From Montifringilla adamsi (Eukaryota; Chordata; Aves; Passeriformes; Passeridae), in the NCBI GenBank assembly GCA_017590115.1, contig JAGGNK010010225.1, forward strand, positions 8,854,834-8,918,833: a stretch of DNA of 64,000 nucleotides, given 5' to 3'. The notes under the pieces are model-generated. The model was not told the origin of the DNA, did no database searches, and saw nothing but the letters and a program-made list of their open reading frames with translations. Shown here piece after piece: positions 1-13,566 of this stretch (the first letter of the stretch is position 1; every line of letters begins with the position of its first letter). A program made the position numbers and the translations under genes.

Positions 1-200
1 AGCTGGGCAAGGCAAGCGGAGAGGCTTTTCCCTTTCAAAGGCTGCTGCACTCGGTCTGCTGTAGGCCACAGCTCTGGGCACATGGGGCGAGCCCTGCGGA
101 GCGCCGCAGGACGGGCCCGCGGGATTGCGGGAGGAGCGTCCTGCACGTTCCCCTGCCATTATTACAGGTGAGGCTGAGGCACAAGGGGGCCCTTTTAAAA
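1..200. other. CpG-rich segment at the window edge
   Basis: About 14 CpG dinucleotides fall in the first 155 bases, including GCGCCGC and CCCGCGGG-like words, then CpG becomes rare. It could be the edge of a CpG island lying mostly to the left. No exon or promoter element is recognised. Confidence 0.45.
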
Positions 201-3200
201 CCGGGGGGCTGAATTTTATAGTGGACTGAATGGGCATCGGGGAGCAAATGTACCTCTGAGGAAGGAATGCAGAGAGGACCCTCTGCCAACCATAATAATC
301 TGTGTGACTAATAGGGAACACCGAGAACTGTTCCATTATATCATAAGACATTACATCGTGCTTGAAAAAATAGTCTTTGATGACATGCAAAGGATTGGCA
401 AGTGCATTTCAGAGCATCCTCCTTCATTTCTTCAAGGATTTAAACCCATGTTCATTATGTTATGCATAATTTAACTTTCTCAGCAGTTATATTGAACTTG
501 CTGCTATGGGTTTTACATGTTCGTCATTTAAATTTGGTGTATGAACTTATTTTTTAAATTACTCATTTATAGTTCCTTGGAAGAATTAGAAACTGGAACT
601 TCACAATAATTTTGCCATGTATTTCTAGACCTCGCCCAACATGCTGCAGTTTTGCAAAGTGCCAAATATTAGCAAAACTCTGTTTGCGTTTAGTCTCACA
701 CAGCCTACAGAGTAATATTTCCATATAAAGTATTACGATATCAACTCTCTTTTTTTTGGTAATTTTAATATTGTGGGTGTCAATCAGGAAGAAGATTGTT
801 GCCTTTATTACAATGAATATAGAGCAAAACAAAGAACTTTTTAGAAAATGAATATGCTCTGGGGAAATTCAATAAATCTTTGTGGGACGAAAACGGGTCT
901 TATATATAAATATATAAAAGCTGGCTGTGTATTGTGCAAAACTCGCTTAGTGCTAAAGGAGTAAATGTATTGTAAATCAATGGTGGGTCCCATAGCACAT
1001 TATAGTATATTTTATTGGGTTTTTACCTTATGGTAAGGTCCTTTATTAAGAGTATATAAGAGCCCATGCTGCTGAATACCTTGTTTTCCACAGTGCTCTA
1101 TACATAATGGAGGTTGGTTTTTGGTTTTTTTCACTTGTTTCATTAAACATTCCTGTAATTAATGCATTTAATGGGAATCCAGCAGTAACAAATATAAAAT
1201 TTATTGTGGTTTTAAAAAAACTGTTTCAGTTGCTACATTTTCCATTAGCAAATGGCAATGACCAAATTCCTCAAAATATTTCTGCTCTCACCCCAGAAAT
1301 CTCCTGCTAAAACAGGTGATGTTTTCAACTGTGTAATGGGAAAAAAATGCCACATAAATAATCCCTGTGAAGGATTCAGTATAAATCCAAAAAGTGTCTT
1401 TAAAATAATCCTCAAACCTCTCAGTCTCAAACTTGATAAGAAGACGTCTGTATTAGCACTGGAGCTTGCTGGGTGAGTTATTAGGTGTTGAAAGACACCG
1501 TCTAGGAAGTCTGACCCATCAGAATTTGAATGTAAAAGGCAAGTGACAACTTCATGAATACATGAAAAGCCTTAGAGCCCGGTCCCAAAGCCCTCTTTCC
1601 CTGCCTGAAAAGCCCGTTTATCTTCGGATGAATAAGAGTTACAGAATTGGAACCTAAGGAAAAAATCGTTGGTATCCGTGGCCAAGGGAATGTCTCCCTC
1701 CCACCCATTTGATTAGAACCATGTGCAAGTTTGGCTAACGAGACTGTAGGGCTTTCCCCTCGCCTCTGTGGATGATTGTGGCATTTTATTTGAATGCTGG
1801 TATGGTTTCCCATTCCTGTTTCCTTCAAGCTTTTGGTCTGGGCAAATAAAAAAGGAGATGTCAGAACCAGAGAATCTTTTTACAGCGTGTAAAAATCTTC
1901 CCATCTAATCCAAGAGGAAATCGTAATGTGAAGAACATCGGTGTTTTAATGGCCTCCTAATGAGGATGAGCTTGGCCAGAGCTTTGAAGAAGACAAATGG
2001 AAAGCAAAACAGCTCATTTCTCCTTGAGGGCAAGGATTACAGTTCTTAGGGAGGACTGCATGGATATGCCTTCAGAAGGTAAAGCTTTGCCTGCTCGCAG
2101 TCTCCTGGCAGGGCCCTGATGTACGGGCTGTTGGCAAGAGCAGGAAAGGGGGGGTAGGAAAGCGGGGGGCGTGCTCATGCTTTCTGGTTTCTCTGTCAGT
2201 CTATTCCTCTCTGTGTACTGCTGGGAAAAATGAAGACAATTATATTTACCTAAATCCCTGGGTAATTAAGGCACTAAATTAAAGCCTGAGAAGCACTTGA
2301 AACTTTCAGATGAAAGAGCCCATAGACAGACAGCCCACTTGTAACCTCACATGTCTGGGGTTCTCCCTGAGGTATGAGGGATACACAGCAAACACTCTGT
2401 ACAGCCGCAGATAGGTGATCACATCTAATTTTAAAGCCCTCATTACTCCCTCCTGACAGGTTTGGATGTTTGCCTGCCTAGTTCCAAGGCCAGTGTCGAT
2501 CCATTTAAAATTAATATTTTTCATTCCTCTCTCTCTGCCGTGTGCATTTAAAAGCTGCCCTTGGCTTTCGCTCCCAGCTGCTGGCTCTGATTAGCCCAGC
2601 AGCAATGATGGAGCTCTGCTTTGCAGCTCTGATGGGTTCCTACTGCTCCCATACTGCATTAGAAATAGAGTTTTCCTGGAAAAGGGACTGCTGTGTTCCT
2701 GACTTCTGTGGCTTCAGCAAGCCAAAGGGTCTTATTTTCCAACTGGGAAAAACAGGCCTTTCTCATCCTATCCCAGAAACAAGCTGTGAGTGCCAGGGCT
2801 GTGGGTGTCGTGCTTCCTTCTGTGGCACTGTCTCTTGAGAGGGCTCAGCGGTGTATGCTCTGTTTGCTCAGCATGGGCTTGAAAGAAAAGCAGACATGTT
2901 TTTGTGGGCAGATCAAGATGGTACCTCTTTTTGCTGCTGCTAAAAAGGATCTTTGTCCAATTCTCCTGGAGTCACATGAGGCATAACATGACAGAGGAAA
3001 TTGCCTTCATGGAGATATGCATAAAGGTCCTTCTAATCAATAAAAAATGTGAGTTTTGCTCTGGAGATCCACTGTAAAAATAATTTAAAAGCACATTGTA
3101 ATCTGTAGCTTAGTAATTAGTAGTCTCTGCAGAGTGAGTATTGCTAACTCTTTGAAGGCAGAGAGCAGGTCATGTTTTAAAGCTACTTTTGACTTCATGG

Positions 3201-6200
3201 GCTTTGGAGGGGGAGGATAGCTCTGGGTAAAGCCTTGATGATGGGTCAGTATGGAAACCTCACAGGAACAACAGGGCAGAACCACTGCCACTAATGGCAC
3301 AAGATGCAGACACCATCTCACTTGAGTTTCTGGTACCCTGGGCACAGCCTAGGAGTACAGCTTCACCATGCAGCAACTCACAAACATTTTGGCCATCTTT
3401 CTGTTCTCTGCTCACTCCCTGCCCAGCCACCTGCCCACTGTCCTTCCTGTCCTCACCAGGCTCTGCACACGGTGAGCTGCATGGTTTGCTGCAGCAGTTA
3501 GCTACACTGGCAACATGATAAGTAATTTTCCACTGCATTTTTCCCTAGTTTTAGTCAGTCAGATTGGCTTGAGGCATGGTCAGACTCATGGCAGGGCATT
3601 GGTTTAGCTCAGCTTTTGCAGTGTAGTGGCAGGAGTCACCTGCAGTGCCAGTGTCAGGTGTGTCAGTACTGTGGGAGCCCTGCAAACCTTGCTGCCAGGA
3701 TGCTACGACATTGTGTTGCTGTGGAACTGTGGGGCTGTGGGTTTCCCCCCAGGCCATTCACCTCATGCCACACAGTATAACCACAAAGAGGTAGCAGAAG
3801 CAGCTTAACAAAGGGCTGATATTCCCTCAGCTATTCTAGGGGATGAATTTAGGATTACAGGAATTAGGCACTCAAGGGGGAGTCAGTCAGTGCAGGTTGC
3901 CCTTACTCCAGCTGAACAATAAAACCTTGCCTCTAAAGGCAGCCACCATTGCAGAAGAACACTGGTAACAAAACTACCCCTTCCTCATCCTCCTCATCCA
4001 GCTTGTTAAAACTGCCTGACTTTAAAACTTTCTGACAATTTAATGTATAGATCAAAGTACAGGGAGCAGCCACAGCAAAATGCCAACAACAAAAAACCCA
4101 AGTCAAAACAACGGCTGGTGTTGTGATACCCTACACAATCCAGCGTAACCGGAGTCTACAGCCATGTCCCACTGTGGACAGTTCCTTTTTCTTGTCCATG
4201 GCTACGTGTTGTCTTTGTAGCTCAGCTTCTTGAAGCTAAGAAAAACTTCTACTAAGCTGGAATTGGCTCAACCACCATATAACACAGAATGAAAATGATT
4301 AGTGAAACAAAAGGGAAAGCGCAAGGAGGATATAGAGTCCTTCCATACAAAGCCTCCTGTTCTTCCTATGGGATCCATTATAATCCAGAGGGCCCCAAAT
4401 TTAAACTAATCCATTTCTGCCTTTATTTATTTTTTCTCAACTCAATTTCCTACATGAACTGGCCAGTTATGTCAAATATTTTTCTTTCTTTTAAGTTGAC
4501 TTGCTGTCAGCTGAATGTAATGCCCTGTGAAAACACCTGCTGACCTGCTGTATACACACAGGCACACATCTCTGCTGTCTGCATGTGTGTATCTGTATCG
4601 TCTATATATATCTATAGAATGTATGTTTGCTTATCTCTATACCTATATGTCTCTTTTTCTTGCTTTTAGAGCAAGACCCACAGGTTGCAAATTCCTCGTC
4701 TCTGCAAAATACACTTTCAAGCTTCCCTCTCTTTTGGGAAAGGCAGCTGCCTCACTACTTCTAGTTCAGACTGCTCTGGCTTGCACTGCTGGCAGGAATG
4801 GACTGATTCCTGGGGGAGTGGACTGATCAGGTTCAGTAATGGTCAGGCTCTGGTGGTATTTTCTTACCTAACACAATCAGAACACGTGTCTTAAATATTT
4901 TATCAGCTTCGCTGGGTCATTCTCATACTGTGGCATTGTATTGCTGGAGAATAGAGGCTAGAGGAAAAATACTGCTCAAGAATGCTGCAGAAAGAGAGCT
5001 TTAAGCGCATGGCAGTGCTAATGCCCTTCTTAGAGCCACTAAAACAAATGTCCCTGTTGCTGCACAGCAGCTCAGAGGAAAAAAAAAAAAAAGAAAAGAA
5101 AAAAAAGTTAGGGCAATTGCAATAACAAAGCCGACTAAAGAATTGAGAAAATAGTCCTGGACCATCCGTTGTTGGCTCTGACCTAAATGGTAGTGGTGGT
5201 CCTGGTAGAACTTTGATCCCTTCTTTCTGATACTTTTGACTCCCTAGAAAAAAGTTCTCAATAAATTTTTGTGATTTATCTTGTGCCCATTCCCTGTGGG
5301 TAAGCCCACAATGCCTGTGAGTAAAGTAAAGTGTAAAGAAATTAATTCTGAGGTTAGACCCAGAGCTGGAGTCTCTTGTAGTGGGCCCTCAGCAGCCAGT
5401 AGCTATTGTGGAGAAGAAAACATCCATTGCCTGCCTCCAGCTAGACAGTGACTCCAAGTGGGCAGGGAAAGCTGAGAGGTAGGTGTGTCCTGCAAGCCTT
5501 TGCTAGAGCTGTGGGTAGAAAGGGTTGCTAATGAGGGGACCTAACCAACCACATCATTTCTGAGCCTGTCCCCAAGGGCTGCATCTGGGGAGATTCTCCA
5601 AAAGGAGGTCAGACATGCTCTCTTCATGCTGAGAGTCACTGTGATAGTGAAGAGCTTTGCACCCTTGCAGATACAGTGTTCCCTCTATCCCCCTATTTGT
5701 AAACTTTTTTTAACAAAAAAGCACTCGTGTCTGCCATGTTTTTCCATCCTCCTGCTGAAGGGTTTCTCTAGAACCAGTTCAATTCAAATTTCTCAGTTCT
5801 TGTGTCTGTTTACATCTGGGCTTATAGAGGTTCACTACCCTCTCCTAGCTCCACACTCTTTTTTTTGGGGGGGTGTTTGCTTTCTCCAAATTGCTGTTGT
5901 TGCTCTGTTATTCTGACTTGATTTTTGCCTATGCCCTTGGGTACCTATGGTGTTCTCTGTGCTTGCTTATCATCCCAACTTGAACTCTGTGCTGTATTGC
6001 CATTCGTTTTGAATGCCATTATAGCAAGTAGACTGCAGCCTGGGTTCAGGAAAAAGCTGGGACATGTTGAGGAGCTAAGTGGGTCCAGCCAAAGCACAAG
6101 AGGCTGGTGTGGCAGAGGGAAGGAGTCTCTCTGTACCACTGCTCTGACCAGTGTAACTTGGGGCAACTTTCTTGCTGATGCAGAGCGTCCTCAGCTTAGT

Positions 6201-7639
6201 CTAGTTCTGGCTGCATCCCTGCAAAGGAGAAGAGTGTGTGCTCCCACTGATTCATTTTCTTGCTAATAATAACTTTGTTATGATGTCCAGAGCAGCCTGG
6301 AGAGAGCAATAGTAACAGTGGACTCTTGGAAGAGGAACAAATACTATGATCAGGTTTGGGAAACCATGAATCAGCTGTAAAGGGCAGTGTTACCTCAGCC
6401 TGAATACATCGTGCTTAGCTCATACTGTCAGGTGTAAATATAACTGTGTGGACAATAAAGTTATCCTGTGATATGTCTTCATGAGAGACACCTATTTTTA
6501 CAGATATGATGAACCTCTTTCAGTATTTGGCGCCAGAGCAAGAGCACTGCTTTATAAATACATGTTAAGCAGTGGCATGACATCCCTGCTTTAAAGGCAG
6601 TGCAGGAGTATATGACCTCAGAAAAGGATCCAGCTAATGCCATGCCTTGATGTTTGGGGAAAATGTCTGCTGTACCCCCTTAAAGAGGGAGCCATGTGCA
6701 CCCACTGCCCCATCTTCCAGATTTTACAACGGGAGGATGGGAATGGGGGCATGGCTCTGCCTTTTTCCTACCCATTTTAGGAGGGTGAATGCTCTTGGCC
6801 TGATTTAGCCTTTTAAAAACCAGGGGGGAGAGCAGCAGAGGCTGTGCCTGTGCCAGGGCCCCCAAGGGAGCAGCACGGTCACACCGCGGGGGGCCGATAT
6901 CCTGCAGTGTGACACCAGCACAGAGTGCTTGCAGGCAGGCTGGTCCTTGTCACCGTGGCTGCACCGCTTGGGTCAGGCCCTCGCTCTGGGACTGCCAGCA
7001 AGACATCAAGTTGCATTAATCTACAGCTAATCTAATTCCCACTGGAGAGATGGGTTCATCCCGACTAACTTTAGATTACAGTTTGCACATTATTGTGCCA
7101 AGGTCTGTATTGGACCAATTTATAGTGAGAAATGAGGTTGGCAAGATAACAGGGGCATCACAATTAGAGCTAATTAGCCCAGCAGGAAATCCATTTCCAG
7201 GCAGCTTTTGGCAAGAAGAGATGTTGGCGGGATAACAAGCATGGAGTGTATTTTGATACAAGCACACTCCAGCTGCAAGGAAAAGTAAAGCAACAGCTTG
7301 TCTCATCCTTATGCAGAGGCCTCATGTCAGGCTCCACCACGTAAGTCTTTTTGTTTGTGGCTTTGCAGCCTCCCTGCTTGGAAGAAGTTCAGAGAACTTG
7401 TTCTTACCAAGTCACCTCAGCTGCCGGAAAACAATGGTGAGCTGCAAGGTCTGAACAGTGCCTTCCTTGCTCCTGCCACCAGACAGGAGCATGCCCTGAA
7501 CTGTGGTCCTCCTCCAGTTTGGAGGGAGATGAGAGGTTGTAGGTCATAATAGAAATCAGTGAAGAATAGCTTGGTTTAATTGTAGGACTTAACACGTATG
7601 GTAAAATGTCTGGAGTATAGATACAGACAAACTATTGGA
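200..7639. other. Intergenic DNA downstream of CREB5
   Basis: No gene, coding exon or recognised mobile element is seen. Open frames here are short (below 115 codons), have no recognisable domain and no codon pattern. The stretch has a poly(A) tract near 5080-5106, poly(T)/poly(G) at 5861-5873, a pyrimidine-rich part around 3380-3470, and two AT-rich blocks (about 880-1110 and 6990-7240) that resemble conserved non-coding DNA. Confidence 0.6.
6990..7240. promoter_or_regulatory. Candidate conserved non-coding element downstream of CREB5
   Basis: A dense set of transcription-factor-like words: CTAATCTAATT, GACCAATTT (CCAAT-like), GATAAC twice (GATA), TAATTAG (homeodomain) and TTGGCAAG/GTGCCAAG (NFI half-sites), with balanced composition and no coding pattern. 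This texture is typical of developmental enhancers near transcription-factor genes. No alignment was made, so conservation is a guess. Confidence 0.3.
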
Positions 7640-7658
7640 ATTATTTGTATTTGAGTGC

Positions 7659-7664
7659 TTTATT
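7659..7664 (-). terminator. Candidate distal poly(A) signal AATAAA
   Basis: Reverse complement of TTTATT. About 20-40 nt further on the minus strand lies a T/G-rich stretch (TAGTTTGTCTGTATC), the expected form of a downstream element. It would end the CREB5 3' UTR about 6.6 kb after the stop. Chosen from position and context only; AATAAA is common in AT-rich DNA. Confidence 0.45.
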
Positions 7665-7860
7665 ATATTGGAATTGCAGTGATATTATTAACATTTGTAC
7701 AAATGCACAAAAATCCTTTCTCTTCTAGCTAGAAAGAGATGTAAAAATCTGACCTAGTTGAACAGTCTCAATGAACTCATTGTCCATTTGTAACAATAAT
7801 GGATTCACAATGCAACAAAAAGCTTAACATAAAATTAAACATATTAAATGCTGCAGCAAG

Positions 7861-7868
7861 TATTTACA
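7861..7868 (-). promoter_or_regulatory. Pumilio-type motif in the distal 3' UTR
   Basis: The minus strand reads TGTAAATA, matching the PUF-protein consensus TGTANATA. It lies about 200 nt before the proposed distal poly(A) signal. Post-transcriptional control is inference from the motif only. Confidence 0.3.
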
Positions 7869-8008
7869 TTTATGTACCAAAAAAAAGTATCTCCCTCCAG
7901 TAAGGAAGGTGGTTGCTTTACAGAATAAAACAGACATACAAACACAAAACCTTTGCATACAATACAAACAACCTCAAGCCCAAAACTTACTGTGACAGCA
8001 CCTTTTTA

Positions 8009-8044
8009 ATATAATATATATATATATATATATTTATATATAAA
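8009..8044. repeat. AT dinucleotide-rich tract
   Basis: Alternating TA/AT run of about 36 bp with one TTT interruption, inside the proposed 3' UTR. Seen directly. Confidence 0.85.
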
Positions 8045-9064
8045 CTTCGATAGTTTAGGCTTACTCCAAGCAGTGCTAAAAGTTCCTTAAAACCAGGACA
8101 ATGGCAATAGTCCAAAGAAGCAATGTTCACTGATGAGTGCTACCCAGTGCTTGAAGAGAGCTGCTACAGAGAGAGGGATACAGAGCTCACAGCCATGGGC
8201 TGGGAAACACTTGGGTCCCAATGATAAAATCCTTGGCAAAACTCTCAGTGGCAGTTGTTCTTACTCAGAAGAGCAAATACACCTTTCATGCAAAGTAGTT
8301 TGTCTTGTGGAAGCATGCTAAAGGTGATCTCTGTCAGGGAACTCCTTGCAATGTCAGCTCTCAGTGGGGTGGGAAAAATATTTATCTGAAATTTCCTAGA
8401 TTCCAGCCAAGAAAGCATTTCCCTTGAAATGCCCAATCAATCCTCCTACCTCCCTCACCCCAGGACACTGCTGCAGTTTCTGCAAAGCTGGAAGGAGCTT
8501 TCAGTCTTCATTCAGAAGGCTGTCATGCAGATTTTCAGTCAAGATAGATATTTGGGTCTAAGACCCTCACGGCATCAGATAGCAGGCTCTGACCATGAGC
8601 TTTGTGAACAGTTCCACCACGTGAAACTCAGCAGTACTAACATTTAACTTGCATAAATGTAGAACTGGAGATCCTGAACCCCAGGTATTACACATTGGTC
8701 TAAATATAACGAGTTGCAGTTATTGATTCCAGTCCAAGGAGAGCCTGGGAAAGGATCAGATTTCCACTTAAAGAATCAATCTTGTCTCTGAGTGTGTGTG
8801 AACACTGACATTTTTGGCCTCATGCAGTTTAGGATTTGCTATAAAGTCATTTTGAAAGCTATGGAAAACCAATAATGGTGAGCAATTTAGCTCTTAAGTG
8901 TAAAGCCACTGATAAAACTGAGATAACTGTAAGCTCTGGAAAAAAAAACAAAAACAAAAAGAGGTTATGGATGTAAACAGTCTCTTTTGTCTATGTAGTA
9001 AGGTGATGGTTTCAGATGTTGAAAAATTGAACCTTTTTTTTTTGGTGTTCAAATTGCTTGAGAT

Positions 9065-9079
9065 TTTATTGCTTTTATT
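9065..9079 (-). terminator. Two adjacent candidate poly(A) hexamers
   Basis: TTTATT at 9065-9070 and again at 9074-9079 on the plus strand give two AATAAA hexamers in minus sense. A third lies at 9159-9164. The cluster could mark an alternative 3' end about 5.2 kb after the stop, but the surrounding T-rich sequence makes chance matches likely. Confidence 0.2.
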
Positions 9080-10270
9080 TGTTCTTAAAAGTTTTTTGTC
9101 TCTTCTTCTTTTTTCTTTTTAAAGGTGCTGTCCCTAGTCAAGTTATAAGGCAACATATTTTATTGATTCAGAACTCTAATACATAATATGGCCACTGTTA
9201 CCACTGCAGCTTTGCAGCTACTGTGAGTTGGACAACAGTCAAAGTGCCTCACAATGCACAACAGAGCCAGTCTCCTGACCTTACGATATACAGGACACTT
9301 TGGTTCTTGGGATGAGAGATTATAAATGTAGCTTAGATGCTGCCTCACATCACACACATTGCATAATAAAACATTTATATGCTGTCATGAAGAGGGTGTA
9401 AAGTCTAAGTCACACTGCAGACTGGCTGGTCTCAGCTTCTTCGCTTGGGCAGGTGTGAGAGACAAGTTGTAGCTATGCCACCAGTGAAAGCATATAAATG
9501 TATCTGGTGCAAAACTTTTACAAGAGTATTTATAAATGATTCAACAAGGGAGAGCAAGAAAGAGAGCAAGAGCTAAAGTGCAATTTTAAAAGAATATAAA
9601 TAATTGAAATGTAGAAATAAGATACTAATTAGTTGTAACTGGTTTTGTTTTATAGGCACAGTTTAGGTTTTATGTCTACAGATCAATTTTTTTCTCTTCT
9701 TCCCCCTCTAGGAATTTTCTCTGATGTATAATGGAGCTTCGATGATCTAAATCTAAGGAACACTGCTTAGTAAGAGGACTGAAGAGGCAATGATAAGGCA
9801 GTATAGTGCAACTCACTGTGTGATATTAGACAAGAAATGAGGATGGGGTTAGATCTTCTGTGGTGATGTATAAAATCAGCCCTAAAAAAAAAAAAAAGCA
9901 GAAAAAAAGAGACAGGCTTTCCAGTTAAACGTTGACTCATGCTTTCTAAAATGAGAAAGCACATTTTGCAATACAAAGGAAACAACTGAAGGTTTATAAT
10001 TTGTTTCATTGTTACAAAAAAACCCCAAACAAACAACAAAAAAAGCAGATGCTGCTTTAAGGAAAACATTTAATTCTAGGAATTTCTGTACAACTGACCT
10101 CAGCAAACTGTTCCATCTTAGATGGATGACTTCTGCTTGAGACCCTGAAAGATTAAGATGCACACACACCTAGAGTAGTTTATTGCAAAACTAATATTGT
10201 AACTTTAAAAAAAAACAACAAACAGATTCTGTACAAGAATACTGTTCAAATGGAATGTGTTAAAATAACA

Positions 10271-10276
10271 TTTATT
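10271..10276 (-). terminator. Candidate internal poly(A) signal AATAAA
   Basis: Canonical hexamer on the minus strand within a very AT-rich part of the proposed UTR, about 4 kb after the stop. Only the hexamer supports it. Confidence 0.2.
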
Positions 10277-13200
10277 AATAAATACTTTATAAAATTCTAT
10301 GTGAATACTAAATTAATAGATTCCTGTTTTAAAATTGCTTTGGTCCTCATGAATTTTCATAAATTCACTCTATACGCTTTTTTTTTAAAAAAGGTATTAG
10401 CTGCTAAAAAGCACATTTTGCCTAAACTAAAAGGCTAGTTTTCAACACTAAATATTGTTGCTTAAAAAAATATGAATCCTCAAAAGTTGGGCATTTAACA
10501 ACAGTTACAGCTGGCTTGTTAGTTAACAGGACTGAGTCATTAACACTAAATCCACACGCACTGAGGCACTGAACCATTGACTTTCCACTATTCAGAATAT
10601 GGGCAGCAGACATTTAGCTTCATAGCAGGAATTAACTCCCAACAGCATGAAATTCTCCATAAATCATCATCATCATTGTTGTCCTTATAAAACACACCAG
10701 GATAGCACACAAACTACTTGTCTCCCACAGGCAGCGTTATGAATATGGCTTGCATAAATTGACTTGGGGAAAGAGGGCTGGGGGTGCCGGAGCTGGATCG
10801 CAGTATCGTTTCTTTCTGATCAAAGTATTGCAGTTCTCTGTGGCTGAGATTTCCAACCTGCTTCCAATGTCACACCCATGAGATGCTGTCTATGGTATGG
10901 CAACACCTCCTCCTGAACAAGGCACTGGCCAAGGCTCGGCATCCCTGCAAGTGCCCTAGAGAGTGGATGATGGAAGTGGTCTGAGTTGTCCTTCGCTGGC
11001 AGTGGGATAGGGCACAGAGCCTGGTGAGCCCGGCAACAGGCTGGACTGGCAGGGCAAGAGGAGAGCGGAGCAGTCTCCAGAAGTAGCTCGTGGAAAAGCA
11101 GGATTCCTCCTTGATGGAAAGCGCCCAGGAAGTGCATTTAGAGTGACATGCTTAGGAGGAGGCTGCTGCCACTGACCACATGGCAGAGGGACATCCTGGA
11201 GACAGAGGGCTGGGGCTTCTCCCGCAGCCCTTGCTCAGGTAGCCTCCAGTGCGTGGTTGGACCAGCAGCTTGAGGAAAGGCTGCAGGATCACTGCCCTGG
11301 AAAACAAGAGCATTTTAATGTGGAAGCAAATCTGATGAATAATATAAGGTGCCTGGTATGGTTGGTCCTTTTCCCAATGATACAGCTGATATAAAAATGC
11401 TGCATGTTGTCTTGGCCTGTGAACCTGCGGCAGAGTTACAAGAAGCAATAGCAAATAGCTTTTCATCCTTTACTTATTTCCACATCACTAGCAAGGATTA
11501 TACCTAAAGGCCAATAGTATAGAGAGGAGACATTTCATTGTAATTACACATTTAGGCCAACATGTGTGGTTGGCTTGCCTAGTTAGCATTAAAAAAAGAA
11601 ATAATTGAGCTATATATAATACACATCAGTCAAACTGTCAAGTTGCTGAATTTAACAAAACTTAGGCAAGGGTTTTGTATTTTTTCTTTTTTTTTTTTTC
11701 TTTTTAATGTAGAGGCTTTCATTTTAACAACTAAATATTTTAATTGAGGAGACTGAATAAAATGAAGCTAAACCGTAATTCTAGTGCAGTGTAGCTCAAC
11801 TGGGTGTTCTAATATTACCAACAACTTTGATTTTTATTTTTTAATGTATTTAAGTGCTACCCATGTAGAGGTATAGTTTTTTAAATTAACCCTGCAATGG
11901 CATTTCCTTTTTTTGATGGTGAATGATGAAATTCAGATGTGGGGGAAATGCTTATTTGGGTTTTTTACATAGTGGATACTCAGCTGGAACATTTTTCTCT
12001 ACTGCATATTTGAAAAAAGTTCTCTTGGGAGCCATGATGAAGCAAAACCATTTAGCTATTACAACTGGAGATTAAAAAAAATTATAGATTCAGTATTTAA
12101 AACACTTTAAAAGTATATGTTTGTCTAAAATATAATAGAAAATCCTTTACATTTGTATTTTTTCATAATTTTTTTTTTGGTTCTTAGACTATATAATCAA
12201 GTCAAGATTTACACTGTACATTAAAAATCTTCTTCTTGTGAATGTATTTGCATAAATGGAAAGCGAGCTGTTAAAGAAAAGGATACTGATAAAAAGTTAG
12301 TCACCAAGATAAGAACTAATTCAGCAGTGAATGATGCTCAGAAATTCACTTTCCCTTCCAGACAGGCCCTGCTCCTTACAGAGCCTCCTCACACTTCAGT
12401 TGTTTCACTCTCCCTCCCGCATGGAGAAGATCCACCCTTTTAAAACTCATGAGTCCTCCAAAGACCAAAGACACAGTCTTTGAGGAAGAGAGCTTTGCTT
12501 CAGAACAAAGTATGTTCAGGGCTAGAGGATTTGCTGAGAATAATGTGAATTTTGCTATTGAAGATGCAGCTTAAAATGTTTGAACATTTTTCACCAGCTT
12601 GGAGCTTGATCCCTGGGTGAGCAGCGGGAGGTTTTGCCTCTGACAGATTTGAGAGCAAAATCAGGTCCCAGTATACAGCAAGGCAGCATAATTAACTGGC
12701 ATCATCTCTGTCTGATTTTCCCATCAATCACTGGGACCACTCGGGGATGCAAATCAGTTGTGCTGAGGGGCAGGCTCAGAGTCCAAACAAAAACCTTAAT
12801 TGTAGCATAAGGCTCTTTTCCAGACCCTCTCTGCAGGACTGTATTTTATCCCAAGTGTGGGATTTGGCATTCTTGCAGCATTTTTTCACTGCTGCATGCC
12901 TTCTAAAAATTATTTAGCGTCCTAAAGAACGATTCCTTACCCGTGGTAAGCGGGTGTGAAGTGCCATTAAAGTCAGTGAAGCTACACTGCTGTCTGCCAG
13001 CTTGGGATCAGTCCGTGAACATTTAAAGGAATGCCTGCAGAGAGCAGGTCTTTCCCTGGGAATTAAAAATGGCATTTTTCCAACTGGTCAGAACCATTAC
13101 ACTGATTTATTTCCCATTTATAGCCCATGAAGCCTGAGGCTCTTAGCTTTCGTTGCTAGAACAATGCAACCAGGTTAGGGAACAGAACTTTTCTGAATTA

Positions 13201-13378
13201 CTATATACTACATGGATTTTCCTACATTAATGACTGGCAGTGCAAAAAATTGCTGTGACTCTCAGGTGTTGCTCACTATGCCTCTACTGCACCACAGAAA
13301 GATATAGGGCTGCTAGCATCAACACAGCTGGCTCACCATCCTGCTTCACCTGCGGTGCGCTGTTTTCACCTTTCCCTA

Positions 13379-13384
13379 TTTATT
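13379..13384 (-). terminator. Candidate proximal poly(A) signal AATAAA
   Basis: The first canonical AATAAA I noted on the minus strand after the stop, about 0.9 kb into the proposed UTR. Use would give a short 3' UTR lacking most regulatory sequence. Evidence is the hexamer alone. Confidence 0.25.
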
Positions 13385-13566
13385 AAAAACACTAAATCAG
13401 GAGCATTTGTATTTTTTAAAAGCCAAATGCTTGGCGCAGCCCAACTGCGGGTGAAGAGCTAGTGAAAGCAGCAGCCGTGCTGACAGTTTTTAGGTGGGCT
13501 TGAAGTTTTTCTTGTTCATTACCATTCTTTGAGAAAGAGAGGGAAGCGAGAAAGCCTTGAAATGAG

